A DNA stretch of 64,000 nt from Modestobacter sp. VKM Ac-2984 (GCF_026967985.1 NZ_JAPVBJ010000006.1:124001-188000), one strand, 5' to 3'; shown: positions 8,571 to 17,326, counted from the first letter of the stretch. Notes: generated by a model from the sequence alone, not told the origin. Program-made: numbers and translations.

Positions 8571-9116
8571 ATGACCGACTTCGTGCACGCCCCCGAGCGC
8601 GTCGAGCCGCCGTACCGGGACGCCGAACGCCCCGCGGTGCAGGCCTGGCTGGAGTACCAGCGGGGCACGTTGCTGACCAAGTGCGCCGGGCTCACCCCCG
8701 AACAGCTGGGCGAGCGGTCGGTGCCGCCGTCCCCGCTGAGCCTGCGCGGGCTGGTGCGGCACATGACCGAGGTCGAACAGGGCTGGTTCCGCCACGTGCT
8801 GGACGGGCAGGACGTGCCCGACCTCTACAGCTCGCCCGGCGACTGGGACGGGGACTTCCACGGCGTGGGCCGGGACGCCGACGAACCGGACACGGTGGCT
8901 CGGGAGTTCGCCCGGCTCGCCGAGGAGTGCCAGGTCAGCCGGGAGATCGCTGACGGGTTCGGCTCGCTGGACGACCTGAGCCGGGGTCGCACCAGCCGCA
9001 GCCGAGAGCAGGTCTCGCTCCGCTGGGTGTACCTGCACATGATCGAGGAGTACGCCCGGCACAACGGCCACGCCGACCTGCTCCGCGAACGCATCGACGG
9101 CGCCACCGGCGACTGA
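8571..9116 (+). CDS. DinB-like DUF664 protein, possible thiol-dependent transferase
   Basis: This 181-residue four-helix protein has the DinB/DUF664 layout. A first His lies in LRGLVRHMTEVEQGWFRHVL. A later YLHMIEEYARHNGHADLLRE supplies the second and third metal-binding histidines. Family members bind a divalent metal and include mycothiol- and bacillithiol-dependent S-transferases, which fits an actinobacterium. The exact substrate is unknown. It is transcribed divergently from the folP2-like gene and ends next to a large palindrome that separates it from the convergent acetamidase. Confidence 0.85.
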   Translation: MTDFVHAPERVEPPYRDAERPAVQAWLEYQRGTLLTKCAGLTPEQLGERSVPPSPLSLRGLVRHMTEVEQGWFRHVLDGQDVPDLYSSPGDWDGDFHGVGRDADEPDTVAREFARLAEECQVSREIADGFGSLDDLSRGRTSRSREQVSLRWVYLHMIEEYARHNGHADLLRERIDGATGD

Positions 9117-9133
9117 GGAAGGACCCCGTCGCC

Positions 9134-9169
9134 CCCGGGGGGCCAAAGTCGCGATTTTGGCCCCTCGGG
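9134..9169. repeat. Dispersed palindrome, GGCCAAAGTCGCGACTTTGGCC family (imperfect copy)
   Basis: This 36-bp inverted repeat is centred at 9151/9152, with one core mismatch (an ACTTT to ATTTT change on one arm) and one outer G-T. It lies exactly between convergent genes (stop at 9116, opposing stop at 9170), a terminator-like position. A perfect copy occurs at 20150-20185 in a different context. This suggests a dispersed repeat family often used as a terminator. Confidence 0.85.
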
Positions 9170-10123
9170 CTAGCGGATGGCGCCCCAGGGGAGGACGGCG
9201 TGCACGCCGACGACCTGGTTGACCACCTGGGTGACCCGCAGGTCGACCACCACGCTGGCCAGGGCGAGCGCGTCGGAGCGGCCGATGCCGTGCAGCGCGG
9301 CCACGACGTCGAGCATCGCGTCCAGCGCGATCGCCATCGCCTCGTCCAGGTCGTCGGCCACGCCCATCGTCACCCAGCCGGCGGGGGTCTTCGCGACCGG
9401 CGTCGTCACCGGGGCGCCGAAGAGGTCCGGCAGCACGTCCAGGGTCAGGTCGACGGCGTCCATCGGGCACTCGATCGCCGTCCCGGCCACCTCGCCGTCG
9501 CCCTGCGCGGCGTGCCCGTCGCCGACCGACAGCAGCCCGCCGGGCACGGTCACCGGCAGGTAGAGCGTCGCCCCGGCGACCAGCTCGCGGCAGTCGATGT
9601 TCCCGCCGTGCCAGTACGGCGGGATCGTCGAGTGCTGGCCGGGCTCGGCCGGCGGCACGCCCATCACGCCGAGGAACGGCCGCAGCGCGACCGAGTGCCC
9701 GGCCTGGTTGCGGCCGATCCCGGCGGTGCCGTCCAGCGTCCAGCGGTGGACGACGGGCGCCGCCGTCACCCCGAGCCGCTCGTTCAGCGCAGTCGACCGG
9801 AGCCCGCAGTACGTCGTCCCGAACGCGCCCGGGACGACGTCGTCGATGCGGACGGCGAGCACCTGCCCCGGCTCGGCCCCGGTGACCGCGACCGGGCCGG
9901 TGAGCGCGTGCCCGGCGGCCGGGTCGAACGCCGGGTGCCGGGGCCGCACGGCCAGGTCGGCTGCGGTGTCCCCGCCGGTGTACGGCCCGGTCGACCAGCC
10001 GGAGTCCAGCGTGCCGATGCGCACCGTCGTCCCGGGCTCGACGGTCAGCGCAGGCGGGAGCGCGGGGTCCCAGTGCCCGTGCAGCGTGCGCTCGTCGGGC
10101 AACAGGACGTGACCAGGCTCCAT
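9170..10123 (-). CDS. Acetamidase/formamidase family protein
   Basis: The protein has 317 residues when started at the ATG at 10123, preceded by GGATGGGGG. A longer reading frame to 10153 would begin inside a terminator-like palindrome and is rejected. The sequence matches the FmdA/AmdA fold: a Thr-rich start, GHALTGPVAVTGAEPGQVLAV, an internal GVMGVPPAEPGQHS, GNIDCRELVAG and SVGDGHAAQGDGEV. These contain the metal-coordinating and catalytic residues of formamidases. It would hydrolyse formamide or acetamide to the acid and ammonia in the cytoplasm. No nitrogen-regulatory genes are adjacent. Confidence 0.9.
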   Translation of the reverse strand: MEPGHVLLPDERTLHGHWDPALPPALTVEPGTTVRIGTLDSGWSTGPYTGGDTAADLAVRPRHPAFDPAAGHALTGPVAVTGAEPGQVLAVRIDDVVPGAFGTTYCGLRSTALNERLGVTAAPVVHRWTLDGTAGIGRNQAGHSVALRPFLGVMGVPPAEPGQHSTIPPYWHGGNIDCRELVAGATLYLPVTVPGGLLSVGDGHAAQGDGEVAGTAIECPMDAVDLTLDVLPDLFGAPVTTPVAKTPAGWVTMGVADDLDEAMAIALDAMLDVVAALHGIGRSDALALASVVVDLRVTQVVNQVVGVHAVLPWGAIR

Positions 10124-10135
10124 GCCCCCATCCTG

Positions 10136-10163
10136 CGCGACAGAAATGGCCATTTCTGTCGCG
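10136..10163. repeat. Perfect 28-bp palindrome with ATGGCCAT core, probable terminator
   Basis: This perfect inverted repeat has the half-site CGCGACAGAAATGG. It begins eight bases beyond the stop of the upstream minus-strand serine hydrolase and 13 bases before the acetamidase start, so it probably ends the upstream transcript. It shares the all-palindrome architecture, though not the core, of the copies at 9134 and 20150. Confidence 0.85.
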
Positions 10164-10170
10164 GGGTGGG

Positions 10171-11418
10171 TCAGGTGAGGGCCTGCTGGACCAGGGGGCG
10201 GAGGTGGTTGCGCACCGGCAGGGTGCTCGAGGGCAGCAGCTGCGTGTAGAAGGTGACCGTCAGGTCCTCCACCGGGTCGACGTAGAACTCCGTGGAGGCC
10301 GCCCCGCCCCAGCTGTAGGTGCCCACGCTGGACACCCCGCCGTAGCGCACCGGGTCCAGCACCATGGAGAACCCCAGCCCGAAGCCGACGCCGCGCAACG
10401 GGGTCTCCGCGTAGAGCGGCCGGCCGGCGGACTCCAGGTCCAGCCCGCCGGGGAGGTGGTTGCGCACCATGTGCGCCACGGTGCGCGGACCCAGCACCCG
10501 GCCGGCGTCCGGGTCCTCCCCGACCGACCCCCCGCGGCGCAGCATCTCCACGAACCGCAGGTAGTCACCGGCGGTGGAGACCAGCCCGGCCCCGCCGGCG
10601 AGGAAGGTGGGCTTGCGCAGCGCGGCCTGGGCGAACGGCGCCGGCAGCAGCGTCACCCCGGGGCCGTAGAGCTGGGCCAGGGAGTCGACGTCGTCCTCCG
10701 GGCGGAGCCCGAAGGAGGTCTGGGTCATGCCCAGCGGCCCGAACACCCGCTCGGCGAACACCTCGTCCAGCGGCTTGCCGGCGATCACCTCGACCAGCCG
10801 GCCCAGCACGTCGGTGGAGACGCCGTAGTTCCACTCGGTGCCCGGCTGGAACAGCAGCGGCATCTCCGCGAACTGGCGCACGACCTCGGCGGAGTCCGCC
10901 CCGGGCGGAGAGCCCCACTCGTGGCCGCGCAGCCGGTACAGCCCGTCGACCGGGTGGGCGTGGTGGAAGCCGTAGGTCAGCCCGGAGGTGTGCGTCAGCA
11001 GGTGCCAGACCCGGATCGGCTCCATCAGCGGCACGGTCACCGGCTTCTGCGCCGGGCCGGCGGTCCAGACCCGCGTCTCGGCGAACTCGGGCAGCCAGCG
11101 GCTGATCGGGTCGGTGAGCTCGAAGGCCCCCTCCTCGTACAGCGACATCGCCGCGACCGAGGTGACCGGCTTGGTCATCGAGTAGATCCGCCACCGGGTG
11201 TCCTCGGTGACCGGGCGGCCGGCCTCGACGTCGCGCTGCCCGTGCCGGCCGACGTGCACCAGCCGGCCGTGCCGGGCGACGGTGACCAGGAAGCCGGGCA
11301 GCTGGCCTTCGTCGACGTAGCGGGCCAGCCGGCGGTCCAGCCGCTGCAGCCGGCCGGCGTCCAGCCCGACCTCGGCCGGGTCGGTGGTCACGGACAGGTC
11401 GGTCTGCACAGCCGTCAC
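10171..11418 (-). CDS. Serine beta-lactamase-like hydrolase / esterase (class C fold)
   Basis: This 415-residue penicillin-binding-protein-like hydrolase has an S-x-x-K nucleophile in YSMTKPV. A Tyr motif in WNYGVSTDVLGRLVE stands in place of the class C Y-x-N. A C-terminal SWGGAASTEF corresponds to the K-T-G region. These features are typical of EstB-like esterases and D-peptide or lactone hydrolases rather than true beta-lactamases. The GTG at 11418 has GGAG seven bases upstream. An ATG at 11475 would add a charged extension without a ribosome site. There is no signal peptide. A 28-bp palindrome ends the gene. Confidence 0.87.
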   Translation of the reverse strand: MTAVQTDLSVTTDPAEVGLDAGRLQRLDRRLARYVDEGQLPGFLVTVARHGRLVHVGRHGQRDVEAGRPVTEDTRWRIYSMTKPVTSVAAMSLYEEGAFELTDPISRWLPEFAETRVWTAGPAQKPVTVPLMEPIRVWHLLTHTSGLTYGFHHAHPVDGLYRLRGHEWGSPPGADSAEVVRQFAEMPLLFQPGTEWNYGVSTDVLGRLVEVIAGKPLDEVFAERVFGPLGMTQTSFGLRPEDDVDSLAQLYGPGVTLLPAPFAQAALRKPTFLAGGAGLVSTAGDYLRFVEMLRRGGSVGEDPDAGRVLGPRTVAHMVRNHLPGGLDLESAGRPLYAETPLRGVGFGLGFSMVLDPVRYGGVSSVGTYSWGGAASTEFYVDPVEDLTVTFYTQLLPSSTLPVRNHLRPLVQQALT

Positions 11419-11548
11419 GCGGGCACTCCGCTCGTCGCGGGCCCGCTCCCCGATGAGCGGCGCCCCCGCCCGCATCCTGACACGGCGGTCAGGAGCGAGT
11501 GGGGGCGCCGGGGTGGTGCTCGGTGCGGCCCTCGGGGAGGGCCCGCCG

Positions 11549-11836
11549 TCAGGAGACCGGGACGGCGGCGGCGGCCTTCTTCAGGTTGGAGCCGGCGGTC
11601 ACCTTCGCGGTGTGCGCGGCGGCGATCTCGATCGACTCACCGGTCTGCGGGTTGCGGCCGGTGCGGGCCGAACGCTGCGAGCGCTCGACGGTCAGCAGAC
11701 CGGGCACGGCGACCTTGTCGCCCCGGGTGATGGCCTCGACGAGCTCCTCCTGGAGCCCGTTGATCACCGAGTCGACGGTGGACGCGGGGACGTCGACGCG
11801 CTTGGAGATGGCGGAGACGAGTTCGGCCTTGTTCAT
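11549..11836 (-). CDS. DNA-binding protein HU
   Basis: This 95-residue HU/IHF family protein begins MNKAELVSAISKRV and carries the beta-arm region FxxxxRxxRxGRNPQTG (residues about 55-70), which intercalates in the minor groove and bends DNA. It lacks the long Lys/Ala-rich tail of the mycobacterial and streptomycete HupB/HupS proteins, so it is the short HU type. The start has GAGGAA four bases upstream. A 10-bp perfect hairpin lies in the leader. It is a structural component of the nucleoid and is normally expressed strongly. Confidence 0.95.
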   Translation of the reverse strand: MNKAELVSAISKRVDVPASTVDSVINGLQEELVEAITRGDKVAVPGLLTVERSQRSARTGRNPQTGESIEIAAAHTAKVTAGSNLKKAAAAVPVS

Positions 11837-11862
11837 GGTGTTCCTCTCGCGGTGGTGGAGCA

Positions 11863-11885
11863 GCCCATCCCGGTGCGGGATGGGC
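11863..11885 (-). promoter_or_regulatory. Stable hairpin in the HU leader
   Basis: A perfect 10-bp stem (GCCCATCCCG with its complement) with a 3-nt loop starts 27 bases upstream of the HU start codon, just before the ribosome site. It may stabilise the abundant HU message or modulate its translation; this is inferred from position only. Confidence 0.5.
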
Positions 11886-12172
11886 GCAGTCGTGGTGTCG
11901 TGCCTGGTCGGGCCGGGGGCTTGCCCCCGTCGTCCAGGTGGACCTCCGAGTCTCCAGCGTGCCAACTCGCTGGACACCAGGTGTGCAGCGGGGGTCCGGT
12001 GGGCGGAGCTGGCCGACCCCGTCGTCGACCAGGAACGGCGGGCACGTTGCCATGTCGACCAGGGTGTTGGCGAGCGGGGACCCCGGATTTCCGGGGTTTT
12101 CCTGCTCGCTGGTCACAACCGTCACGTTCCCGGGCCCGTCCGGTCCGGCGCGCGTGGTCCCCGGGGTCGTCC

Positions 12173-12178
12173 TAGCGT
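12173..12178 (+). promoter_or_regulatory. -10 element (TAGCGT) of the aldo-keto reductase gene, probably leaderless
   Basis: TAGCGT lies seven bases before the ATG at 12186, and no ribosome-binding sequence fits between. Transcription would begin at or next to the A of the start codon, a leaderless arrangement common in actinobacteria. The -35 side is GC-rich without a clear consensus. Confidence 0.45.
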
Positions 12179-12185
12179 TGGGCTC

Positions 12186-13109
12186 ATGCCTCAGCTCCCC
12201 GGGACCGATCTGACCGTCAGCGACCTCTGCCTGGGTGGCAACGTGTTCGGCTGGACGGCCGACGAGCCGACCTCCTTCGCGCTGCTCGACCGCTTCCTGG
12301 ACGCCGTCCCCAGCACCCAGTCGCCGTTCGTCGACACCGCCGAGATGTACGGCGACGGCGTCTCCGAGACGATCCTCGGCAACTGGATGGCCGAGCGCGG
12401 GATGCGCGACCGGATGGTCGTGGCCACCAAGGCGTCGCCGGGGGACAAGGAGCACCCGCTCTCCGCCCCGGAGATCCGGGCGGCGGCCGAGCGCTCGCTG
12501 CGCAACCTGCAGGTCGACACCATCGACCTGTACTACGCCCACTACGACGACGAGACGACGCCGCTGGAGGAGACGCTCACCGCCTTCGACGAGCTGGTGC
12601 AGGCCGGCAAGGTCCGGTACGCGGCGGCGTCGAACTACTCGGCGAAGCGGCTGACCGAAGCGCTGGACACCGCCCGCCGGCTGGGCGTCACCGGCTACGT
12701 CGCCCTGCAGCCGCACTACAACCTGATGGAGCGCGAGGTCTACGAGGCCGAGCTGGCCGGCGTGGTGGCCGACCGCGGCCTGGGGGCGATGCCCTACTTC
12801 GGGCTGGCGCGCGGCTTCCTGACCGGCAAGTACCGGGCCGGGGAGACCATCGACTCGCCGCGGGCCAAGGGCGCCGCGCAGTACGTGGGGGAGAAGGGCG
12901 ACCGGGTGCTGGCCGCACTGGCCGAGGTGGCCGAGGCCCACACCGTCACCAGTGCCGCGGTCGCGCTGCGCTGGCTGGCCGACCAGCCCTCGGTCACCGC
13001 GCCGATCGCCAGCGGCCGCTCGGTGGAGCAGCTGGCCGACCTGCTGCCGATGCTCGACCTGGTGCTCAGCGACGAGGAGCGGCAGCGCCTCACCGACGCC
13101 AGCCGGTGA
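12186..13109 (+). CDS. Aldo/keto reductase
   Basis: This 307-residue TIM-barrel NADPH-dependent oxidoreductase shows the catalytic tetrad positions: Asp-Tyr in FVDTAEMYGDGVSE, Lys in VVATKAS, and His in DLYYAHYDDETTP. The NADP-binding motif near the end (PIASGRSVEQLADLL) is also present. It resembles the YajO/Tas-like branch. The start was chosen at ATG 12186 because the reading frame upstream is antisense to HU. It stands alone, with its own promoter and a GC hairpin at its end. The substrate is not predictable. Confidence 0.92.
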   Translation: MPQLPGTDLTVSDLCLGGNVFGWTADEPTSFALLDRFLDAVPSTQSPFVDTAEMYGDGVSETILGNWMAERGMRDRMVVATKASPGDKEHPLSAPEIRAAAERSLRNLQVDTIDLYYAHYDDETTPLEETLTAFDELVQAGKVRYAAASNYSAKRLTEALDTARRLGVTGYVALQPHYNLMEREVYEAELAGVVADRGLGAMPYFGLARGFLTGKYRAGETIDSPRAKGAAQYVGEKGDRVLAALAEVAEAHTVTSAAVALRWLADQPSVTAPIASGRSVEQLADLLPMLDLVLSDEERQRLTDASR

Positions 13110-13112
13110 GCC

Positions 13113-13144
13113 GCTCCCCGGCCCCGGGCAGGGGCCGGGGGAGC
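13113..13144 (+). terminator. GC-rich hairpin after aldo-keto reductase
   Basis: A 13-bp stem with one bulged G (13113-13125 with 13131-13144) and a 5-nt loop begins four bases after the reductase stop. It lies between convergent genes and has no T-run. It is probably a bidirectional terminator. Confidence 0.55.
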
Positions 13145-13208
13145 GTCCCGTCCGCCGAACGGCGGTCCAGGGTGGTGCACCGGGGGCGGGGTCAGGGCCC
13201 CCGGGGGC

Positions 13209-14300
13209 TCAGGTGGTGGCGGCTGCGGACGCCAGGTCCTCGATCCGCAGCAGGCCGAGGACGGCGCCGCTGCGGTCGGTGCACAGCACCGGGTCGAACC
13301 GGTGCACGGGCGGACGGGTGAGCGCGCGCTGCAGGGTCTCGGTGACCCCGGCCGACGGGTGCACGCGCAGTGACACCGGCGCCCGGTACGGCGCACCGGT
13401 CCGAGGGTCGGCGAGCACCAGCTCGGTGGGCACCTCGGCGCGGTCCAGCACGACGTAGGGCGGCGGTCCGTCGTCGCCGTCGAAGGCCTCCCGCTGGCGG
13501 AGGGGGCGCAGCAGGCTGGCCACGCTCCCGGTCAGCTGGGCGCGGGCCACGTGGGTGCGCACCAGCTGCGTCACCTCGGGGGACAGCGGGGCGAAGTGGG
13601 GCGTGGGGCGGCCGAACAGCCAGCCCTGGGCCAGCGGGACGCCGAGCCGGGCGAAGACGGCGAGCTCGCCCACGGTCTCCACGCCCTCGGCGAGCAGCCA
13701 GGCGTCGATCCGGCTGGCGAAGGTGCCCACCATCTCCGCCAGCGCGGCCTTCACCGGGTCGGTGTCGGCACCGGCGACCAGGGCCCGGTCCAGCTTGACC
13801 AGCTGCGGGCGCACCTCGGCGAGCTGCTGCAGGCCGGCGTGACCGGAGCCGGCGTCGTCGATGGCGATCAGCGCACCGCGGCCGCGCAGCGCGGCGGTCT
13901 GCTCCCGCAGTGCCGCGAGGTCCGGGGTGGGCATGGGCTCGGTCAGCTCGACGACCACCCGGCGCAGCGTGGCCGGCTGGGCGAGGGCGGCGGCGACCGG
14001 CGCGGTGCCCAGCAGGTGCGGGCTGACGTTGACGGTCAGGAAGGTGGTGGGCGGCAGGTCCGGCAGGGCAGCCAGGGCCTTCCGCAGGGCGAGCGCCTCC
14101 AGCTCGGCGCCCAGGCCGGCTTCGGCGGCAGCGGCGAACCACACGTCCGGGGAGGCGGTGCCCGGGAACCGCGCGAGCGCCTCGTACCCGGCGACCGTGG
14201 CCGAGGCCAGGTCGACGATCGGCTGGAAGACGACGGTCAGGTCCTCCTCGCCCGCGAGCAGCGGGCGGCAGTCCCAGCGGTCCGGGAGGGTCGACGTCAC
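13209..14300 (-). CDS. EAL-domain cyclic-di-GMP phosphodiesterase
   Basis: The protein has about 363 residues from the GTG at 14300 (AGGAGAG directly upstream; the start is uncertain). The EAL domain spans roughly residues 10-250 with every catalytic marker: EALARF, NVSP, ELTE, DDAGSG, KLD, AEGVET and QGW. It should therefore hydrolyse c-di-GMP to pGpG. The C-terminal 110 residues contain a short regulatory region with a CBS-like segment (FDPVLCTDRSGAVLGLLRIEDL). No membrane helix is present. It is divergent from a sensor phosphatase at 14490, which may be co-regulated. Confidence 0.9.
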   Translation of the reverse strand: MTSTLPDRWDCRPLLAGEEDLTVVFQPIVDLASATVAGYEALARFPGTASPDVWFAAAAEAGLGAELEALALRKALAALPDLPPTTFLTVNVSPHLLGTAPVAAALAQPATLRRVVVELTEPMPTPDLAALREQTAALRGRGALIAIDDAGSGHAGLQQLAEVRPQLVKLDRALVAGADTDPVKAALAEMVGTFASRIDAWLLAEGVETVGELAVFARLGVPLAQGWLFGRPTPHFAPLSPEVTQLVRTHVARAQLTGSVASLLRPLRQREAFDGDDGPPPYVVLDRAEVPTELVLADPRTGAPYRAPVSLRVHPSAGVTETLQRALTRPPVHRFDPVLCTDRSGAVLGLLRIEDLASAAATT

Positions 14301-14489
14301 CTCTCCTGGATCGGCTGCACCGCCGACCTGCTTGAGGCCGCCCGCGGGGGACACCGCTCCGGCCGCCGGTGCCGGGCCTGAGCTGCCGGACGTGCCAGCA
14401 TGGTGCAGCCCGCCACGAGCAGGGCGTGCCGGCGGCCGCCGGCACCCGTGTCCGGCCTGGCCGGCGCCAGCAGGGGGAGGTTGCCAGTC

Positions 14490-17318
14490 GTGCCCGCACC
14501 GAGCACGCCTGCCGAACCGGACCCGCTGGCCGACCCGGCCCGGGTCGCGGTGGCCCGACGGCTGGTCGCCGAGCTGCCCGGGAGTGCGCCGTTCGACCGG
14601 CTGGCCCACCTGGCCAGCCGGCTGCTGGCCGTCCCGACGGTGCAGGTCGTGCTGCTCACCGACGTCGCGGTGCGGGTCGGTGGCTGCGGCCGGCCGACGG
14701 CGCTGGGCTCGGCCACCCCGCTGGACCAGGTGCCCGGCAGCGTCGCCGCACGCCTGCGGGCACCGCTGGTGGTGCCCGATGCCGCCACCGACCCGCGGGT
14801 CGCCGGACAGCCGGCGGTGGCCTCCGGCGAGGTCCGCAGCTGCCTGTCCGTGCCGCTGGTGCTCGCCGCCGGCGACGTGGTGGGTGCGCTGACCCTGCTC
14901 TGCCCGGAGCCCCGGTCCTGGAGCGAGGACGACGTCGTCCTCGCCGGGGAGGTGGCCGCCACCGTCGTCACCGAGCTGGAGCTGGTCGCCGCCTCGATCG
15001 CGGTGCGCTCCTCGCTGGGCCGGCTGGAGCTGACGCTGGAGGCCAGCGAGGTCGGCAGCTGGGAGCGCGACCTGCGCACCGGGGTCACCACCTGGGACGA
15101 GCGCAACGCCGCGATCTTCGGGCTCCCGGGCCCGTTCGTGCTCTACGGCGACGAGGAGATGGCGCAGCGGGTCCACCCCGGCGACCACGGCGCCCTGCAG
15201 CAGGCGATGGACGTGGCCCTCACCGGCACGGGTGAGTTCGTCGTCGAGATGCGGGTGCTGCGGACCGATGGCGAGGTGCGCTGGACGGTCTCCCGGGGCC
15301 GGGTGGGCCGGGACCAGTCGGGTGCGCCGGTGCGCCTGATCGGCACCACCGTCGACGTCACCGAGACGCGGCAGCAGGCGCAGCTGCGGCTGGCCGCGGT
15401 CCAGCGCGCCGCGGTGATCGCCGAGGTCGCTGCCGAGCTGGCCAACGCCGACCGGATGTCGGAGCTGGCCGAGGCGGCCCTGCGTGGCGCGGCCGTGCTC
15501 GGCGCCGACGCCAGTGCGCTGGCCGTCTTCGCCGCCGGCCGCGGCCCGCTGCGGCTGCACATGACCCGCCGCCTCGTCGACGCCGTCGAGTCGCGCACCG
15601 ACGCCGTCCTGTCCGACGAGGGCGTGGAGCTCCCGCTGGACGACGAGCTCCCCACCCAGTACGTGGCCCGGCACGGGGAGCTGGTGCTGCTGGGCGACCG
15701 GGCGGCGGCGGTGGCCCGTTTCCCGCGGATGGCCCACGTCGGTGACCTGGTCGGGGTCCGGGCCCTCGCCGCGCTGCCGGTGCGGCTGGAGGGCCGGCTG
15801 CTGGGGAGCTTCACCGCGGTGTGGGCCGAGGACCACGCCTTCACCCCCGAGGACCTCGAGCTGCTCCATGCGCTCACCGCCCAGATCGGGCTGAGCGTCT
15901 CCCGGCTGCACGCGGACGCCCAGCGGGACGCCGCACTGGCCGAGATGGCCGCGGCCAACGTCCGGCTGGAGCTGCTGGCCGAGGTCGGCCGGGTGCTCTC
16001 CGGGACCCTGGAGATCACCGAGCAGCTGGGCCGGCTGGCCGAGCTGGTGGTGCCTGCGCTCGGCGACTGGTGCTGGGTCGTCGTCACCGACGAGCACGGC
16101 CGGATGCGCCAGCTGGCCTCGGCGCACCGCGACCGCTCCAGGTCGGCAGAGCTGGCCGACTACGTGCGCGGGATGGTCGGCGGGATGACCGAGCACGCCG
16201 CCGCCCGGGTGGTCACCCGCACCGGACGGCCGCTGCGGGTGCCCGGCCTGGACGCCGCCTACGTCGCGCGGGCGCTGCCGGACCCCGTGGCCCGCGAGCA
16301 GCTGGCCCGGCTGCACCCCGACTCCGGCATCGTCGTGCCGCTGGTCAGCCGCGGGCGCACCCTCGGGGCGCTGGGCCTGTACGTGAGCGCCGAGCGGGGC
16401 CGGCACACCGACGTCGAGCTGGACACCGCCCTGGAGCTCGGGCGGCGGGCCGGGGTGGCGCTGCAGCAGGCCCGGCTGTTCGGTCAGCAGCGGCAGCTGG
16501 CCGAGACCCTGCAGCGCAGCATGCTGACCGCGCCGCCCGCACCGGACCACTGCCAGATCGCCGTCCGGTACGTGCCGGCCGCGGCCGGGGCCGAGGTCGG
16601 CGGCGACTGGTACGACGCCTTCGTCCAGCCCGACGGGGCGACCATGCTGGTGATCGGGGACGTCGTCGGGCACGACAGCCGGGCGGCGGCGGCGATGGGC
16701 CAGCTGCGCGGGCTGCTGCGCGGCATCGGGCACCACACCGGCGGCACCCCGGCGGAGGTGCTCGCCGGCCTCGACCGGGCGAGCTCCGGGCTGGACCTCG
16801 ACGTGATGGCCACCGCGCTGATCGCCCGGCTGGAGGAGGACTCCCCGGAGCTGTCGGCTGCCCAGACCCGCGTCCGCTGGGCGACCGCCGGGCACCCGCC
16901 GCCGGTGCTGCTGAGCGCGGACGGGGAGGTGACCGTCCTGGACGGCGGCGACCCGGACCTGCTGCTCGGGGTCGACCCGGACACCGTGCGCAGCGACCGG
17001 GTCGCGGTCATCGGCCGCGGTGGCACCCTGCTGCTCTACACCGACGGCCTGGTGGAGCGGCGCGACCGGGACCTGGACGCCGGGGTCGCGGAGCTCTGCC
17101 GGGTGCTGGCCGGGCTCACCGAGCTGCCGCTGCAGCAGCTGTGCGACCGGCTGCTGCAGCGGATGTACCTGCCCGACACCGAGGACGACGTCGCGCTGCT
17201 GGCGGTCCGGCTGCACCCGCAGGACGCGCCGCGGCCGGCCGAGGCCGGCCCGCAGCGCGTCCCACCGGGGATCGAGCCGGCCCCGGACGCCGACCCGGCG
17301 GCGGCCGGCCCCGCCTGA
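14490..17318 (+). CDS. GAF-PAS-GAF-GAF-SpoIIE (PP2C) serine phosphatase
   Basis: This 942-residue soluble sensor phosphatase starts at GTG 14490 with GGGGGAGG nine bases upstream. An N-terminal GAF-like domain covers roughly residues 15-160. A PAS fold with a PAC segment follows at 175-300 (SWERDLRTGVTTWDERNA; GTTVDVTETR). Two more GAF domains lie at about 320-480 and 490-660. The C-terminal SpoIIE domain has GGDWYDAF, the Asp of GDVVGHD, GHPPP and LLLYTDGLVERRD, which bind the two metal ions. Such proteins usually dephosphorylate anti-anti-sigma factors in partner-switching stress pathways. No anti-sigma partner is next to it. Confidence 0.92.
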   Translation: MPAPSTPAEPDPLADPARVAVARRLVAELPGSAPFDRLAHLASRLLAVPTVQVVLLTDVAVRVGGCGRPTALGSATPLDQVPGSVAARLRAPLVVPDAATDPRVAGQPAVASGEVRSCLSVPLVLAAGDVVGALTLLCPEPRSWSEDDVVLAGEVAATVVTELELVAASIAVRSSLGRLELTLEASEVGSWERDLRTGVTTWDERNAAIFGLPGPFVLYGDEEMAQRVHPGDHGALQQAMDVALTGTGEFVVEMRVLRTDGEVRWTVSRGRVGRDQSGAPVRLIGTTVDVTETRQQAQLRLAAVQRAAVIAEVAAELANADRMSELAEAALRGAAVLGADASALAVFAAGRGPLRLHMTRRLVDAVESRTDAVLSDEGVELPLDDELPTQYVARHGELVLLGDRAAAVARFPRMAHVGDLVGVRALAALPVRLEGRLLGSFTAVWAEDHAFTPEDLELLHALTAQIGLSVSRLHADAQRDAALAEMAAANVRLELLAEVGRVLSGTLEITEQLGRLAELVVPALGDWCWVVVTDEHGRMRQLASAHRDRSRSAELADYVRGMVGGMTEHAAARVVTRTGRPLRVPGLDAAYVARALPDPVAREQLARLHPDSGIVVPLVSRGRTLGALGLYVSAERGRHTDVELDTALELGRRAGVALQQARLFGQQRQLAETLQRSMLTAPPAPDHCQIAVRYVPAAAGAEVGGDWYDAFVQPDGATMLVIGDVVGHDSRAAAAMGQLRGLLRGIGHHTGGTPAEVLAGLDRASSGLDLDVMATALIARLEEDSPELSAAQTRVRWATAGHPPPVLLSADGEVTVLDGGDPDLLLGVDPDTVRSDRVAVIGRGGTLLLYTDGLVERRDRDLDAGVAELCRVLAGLTELPLQQLCDRLLQRMYLPDTEDDVALLAVRLHPQDAPRPAEAGPQRVPPGIEPAPDADPAAAGPA

Positions 17319-17326
17319 CGGCCGCA

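Larger units (their letters stand above)
11837..12185. other. 349-bp divergent intergenic region between HU and aldo-keto reductase
   Basis: No gene is seen here. The stretch holds three hairpins. 11863-11885 and 11914-11929 lie on the HU side, and 12070-12109 is a two-part stem. A TAGCGT -10 element sits immediately before the reductase ATG. The HU promoter must lie within this region but no convincing -35/-10 pair was recognised. Confidence 0.6.

Noticed and set aside
10124-10153. Upstream start for the acetamidase giving 10 extra residues
   Set aside because: That ATG lies in the centre of a 28-bp palindrome that ends the neighbouring transcript. The ATG at 10123 has a better ribosome site.
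12070-12109. Two-part hairpin with a TTTT run, resembling an intrinsic terminator
   Set aside because: No plus-strand gene ends before it, and HU is read the other way. The position does not support a terminator.
13209-17216. 1335-codon minus-strand frame covering the EAL gene and the antisense of the SpoIIE phosphatase
   Set aside because: Only the part below 14300 has domain motifs. The rest is a GC-rich antisense shadow of a gene with clear GAF/PAS/SpoIIE motifs.
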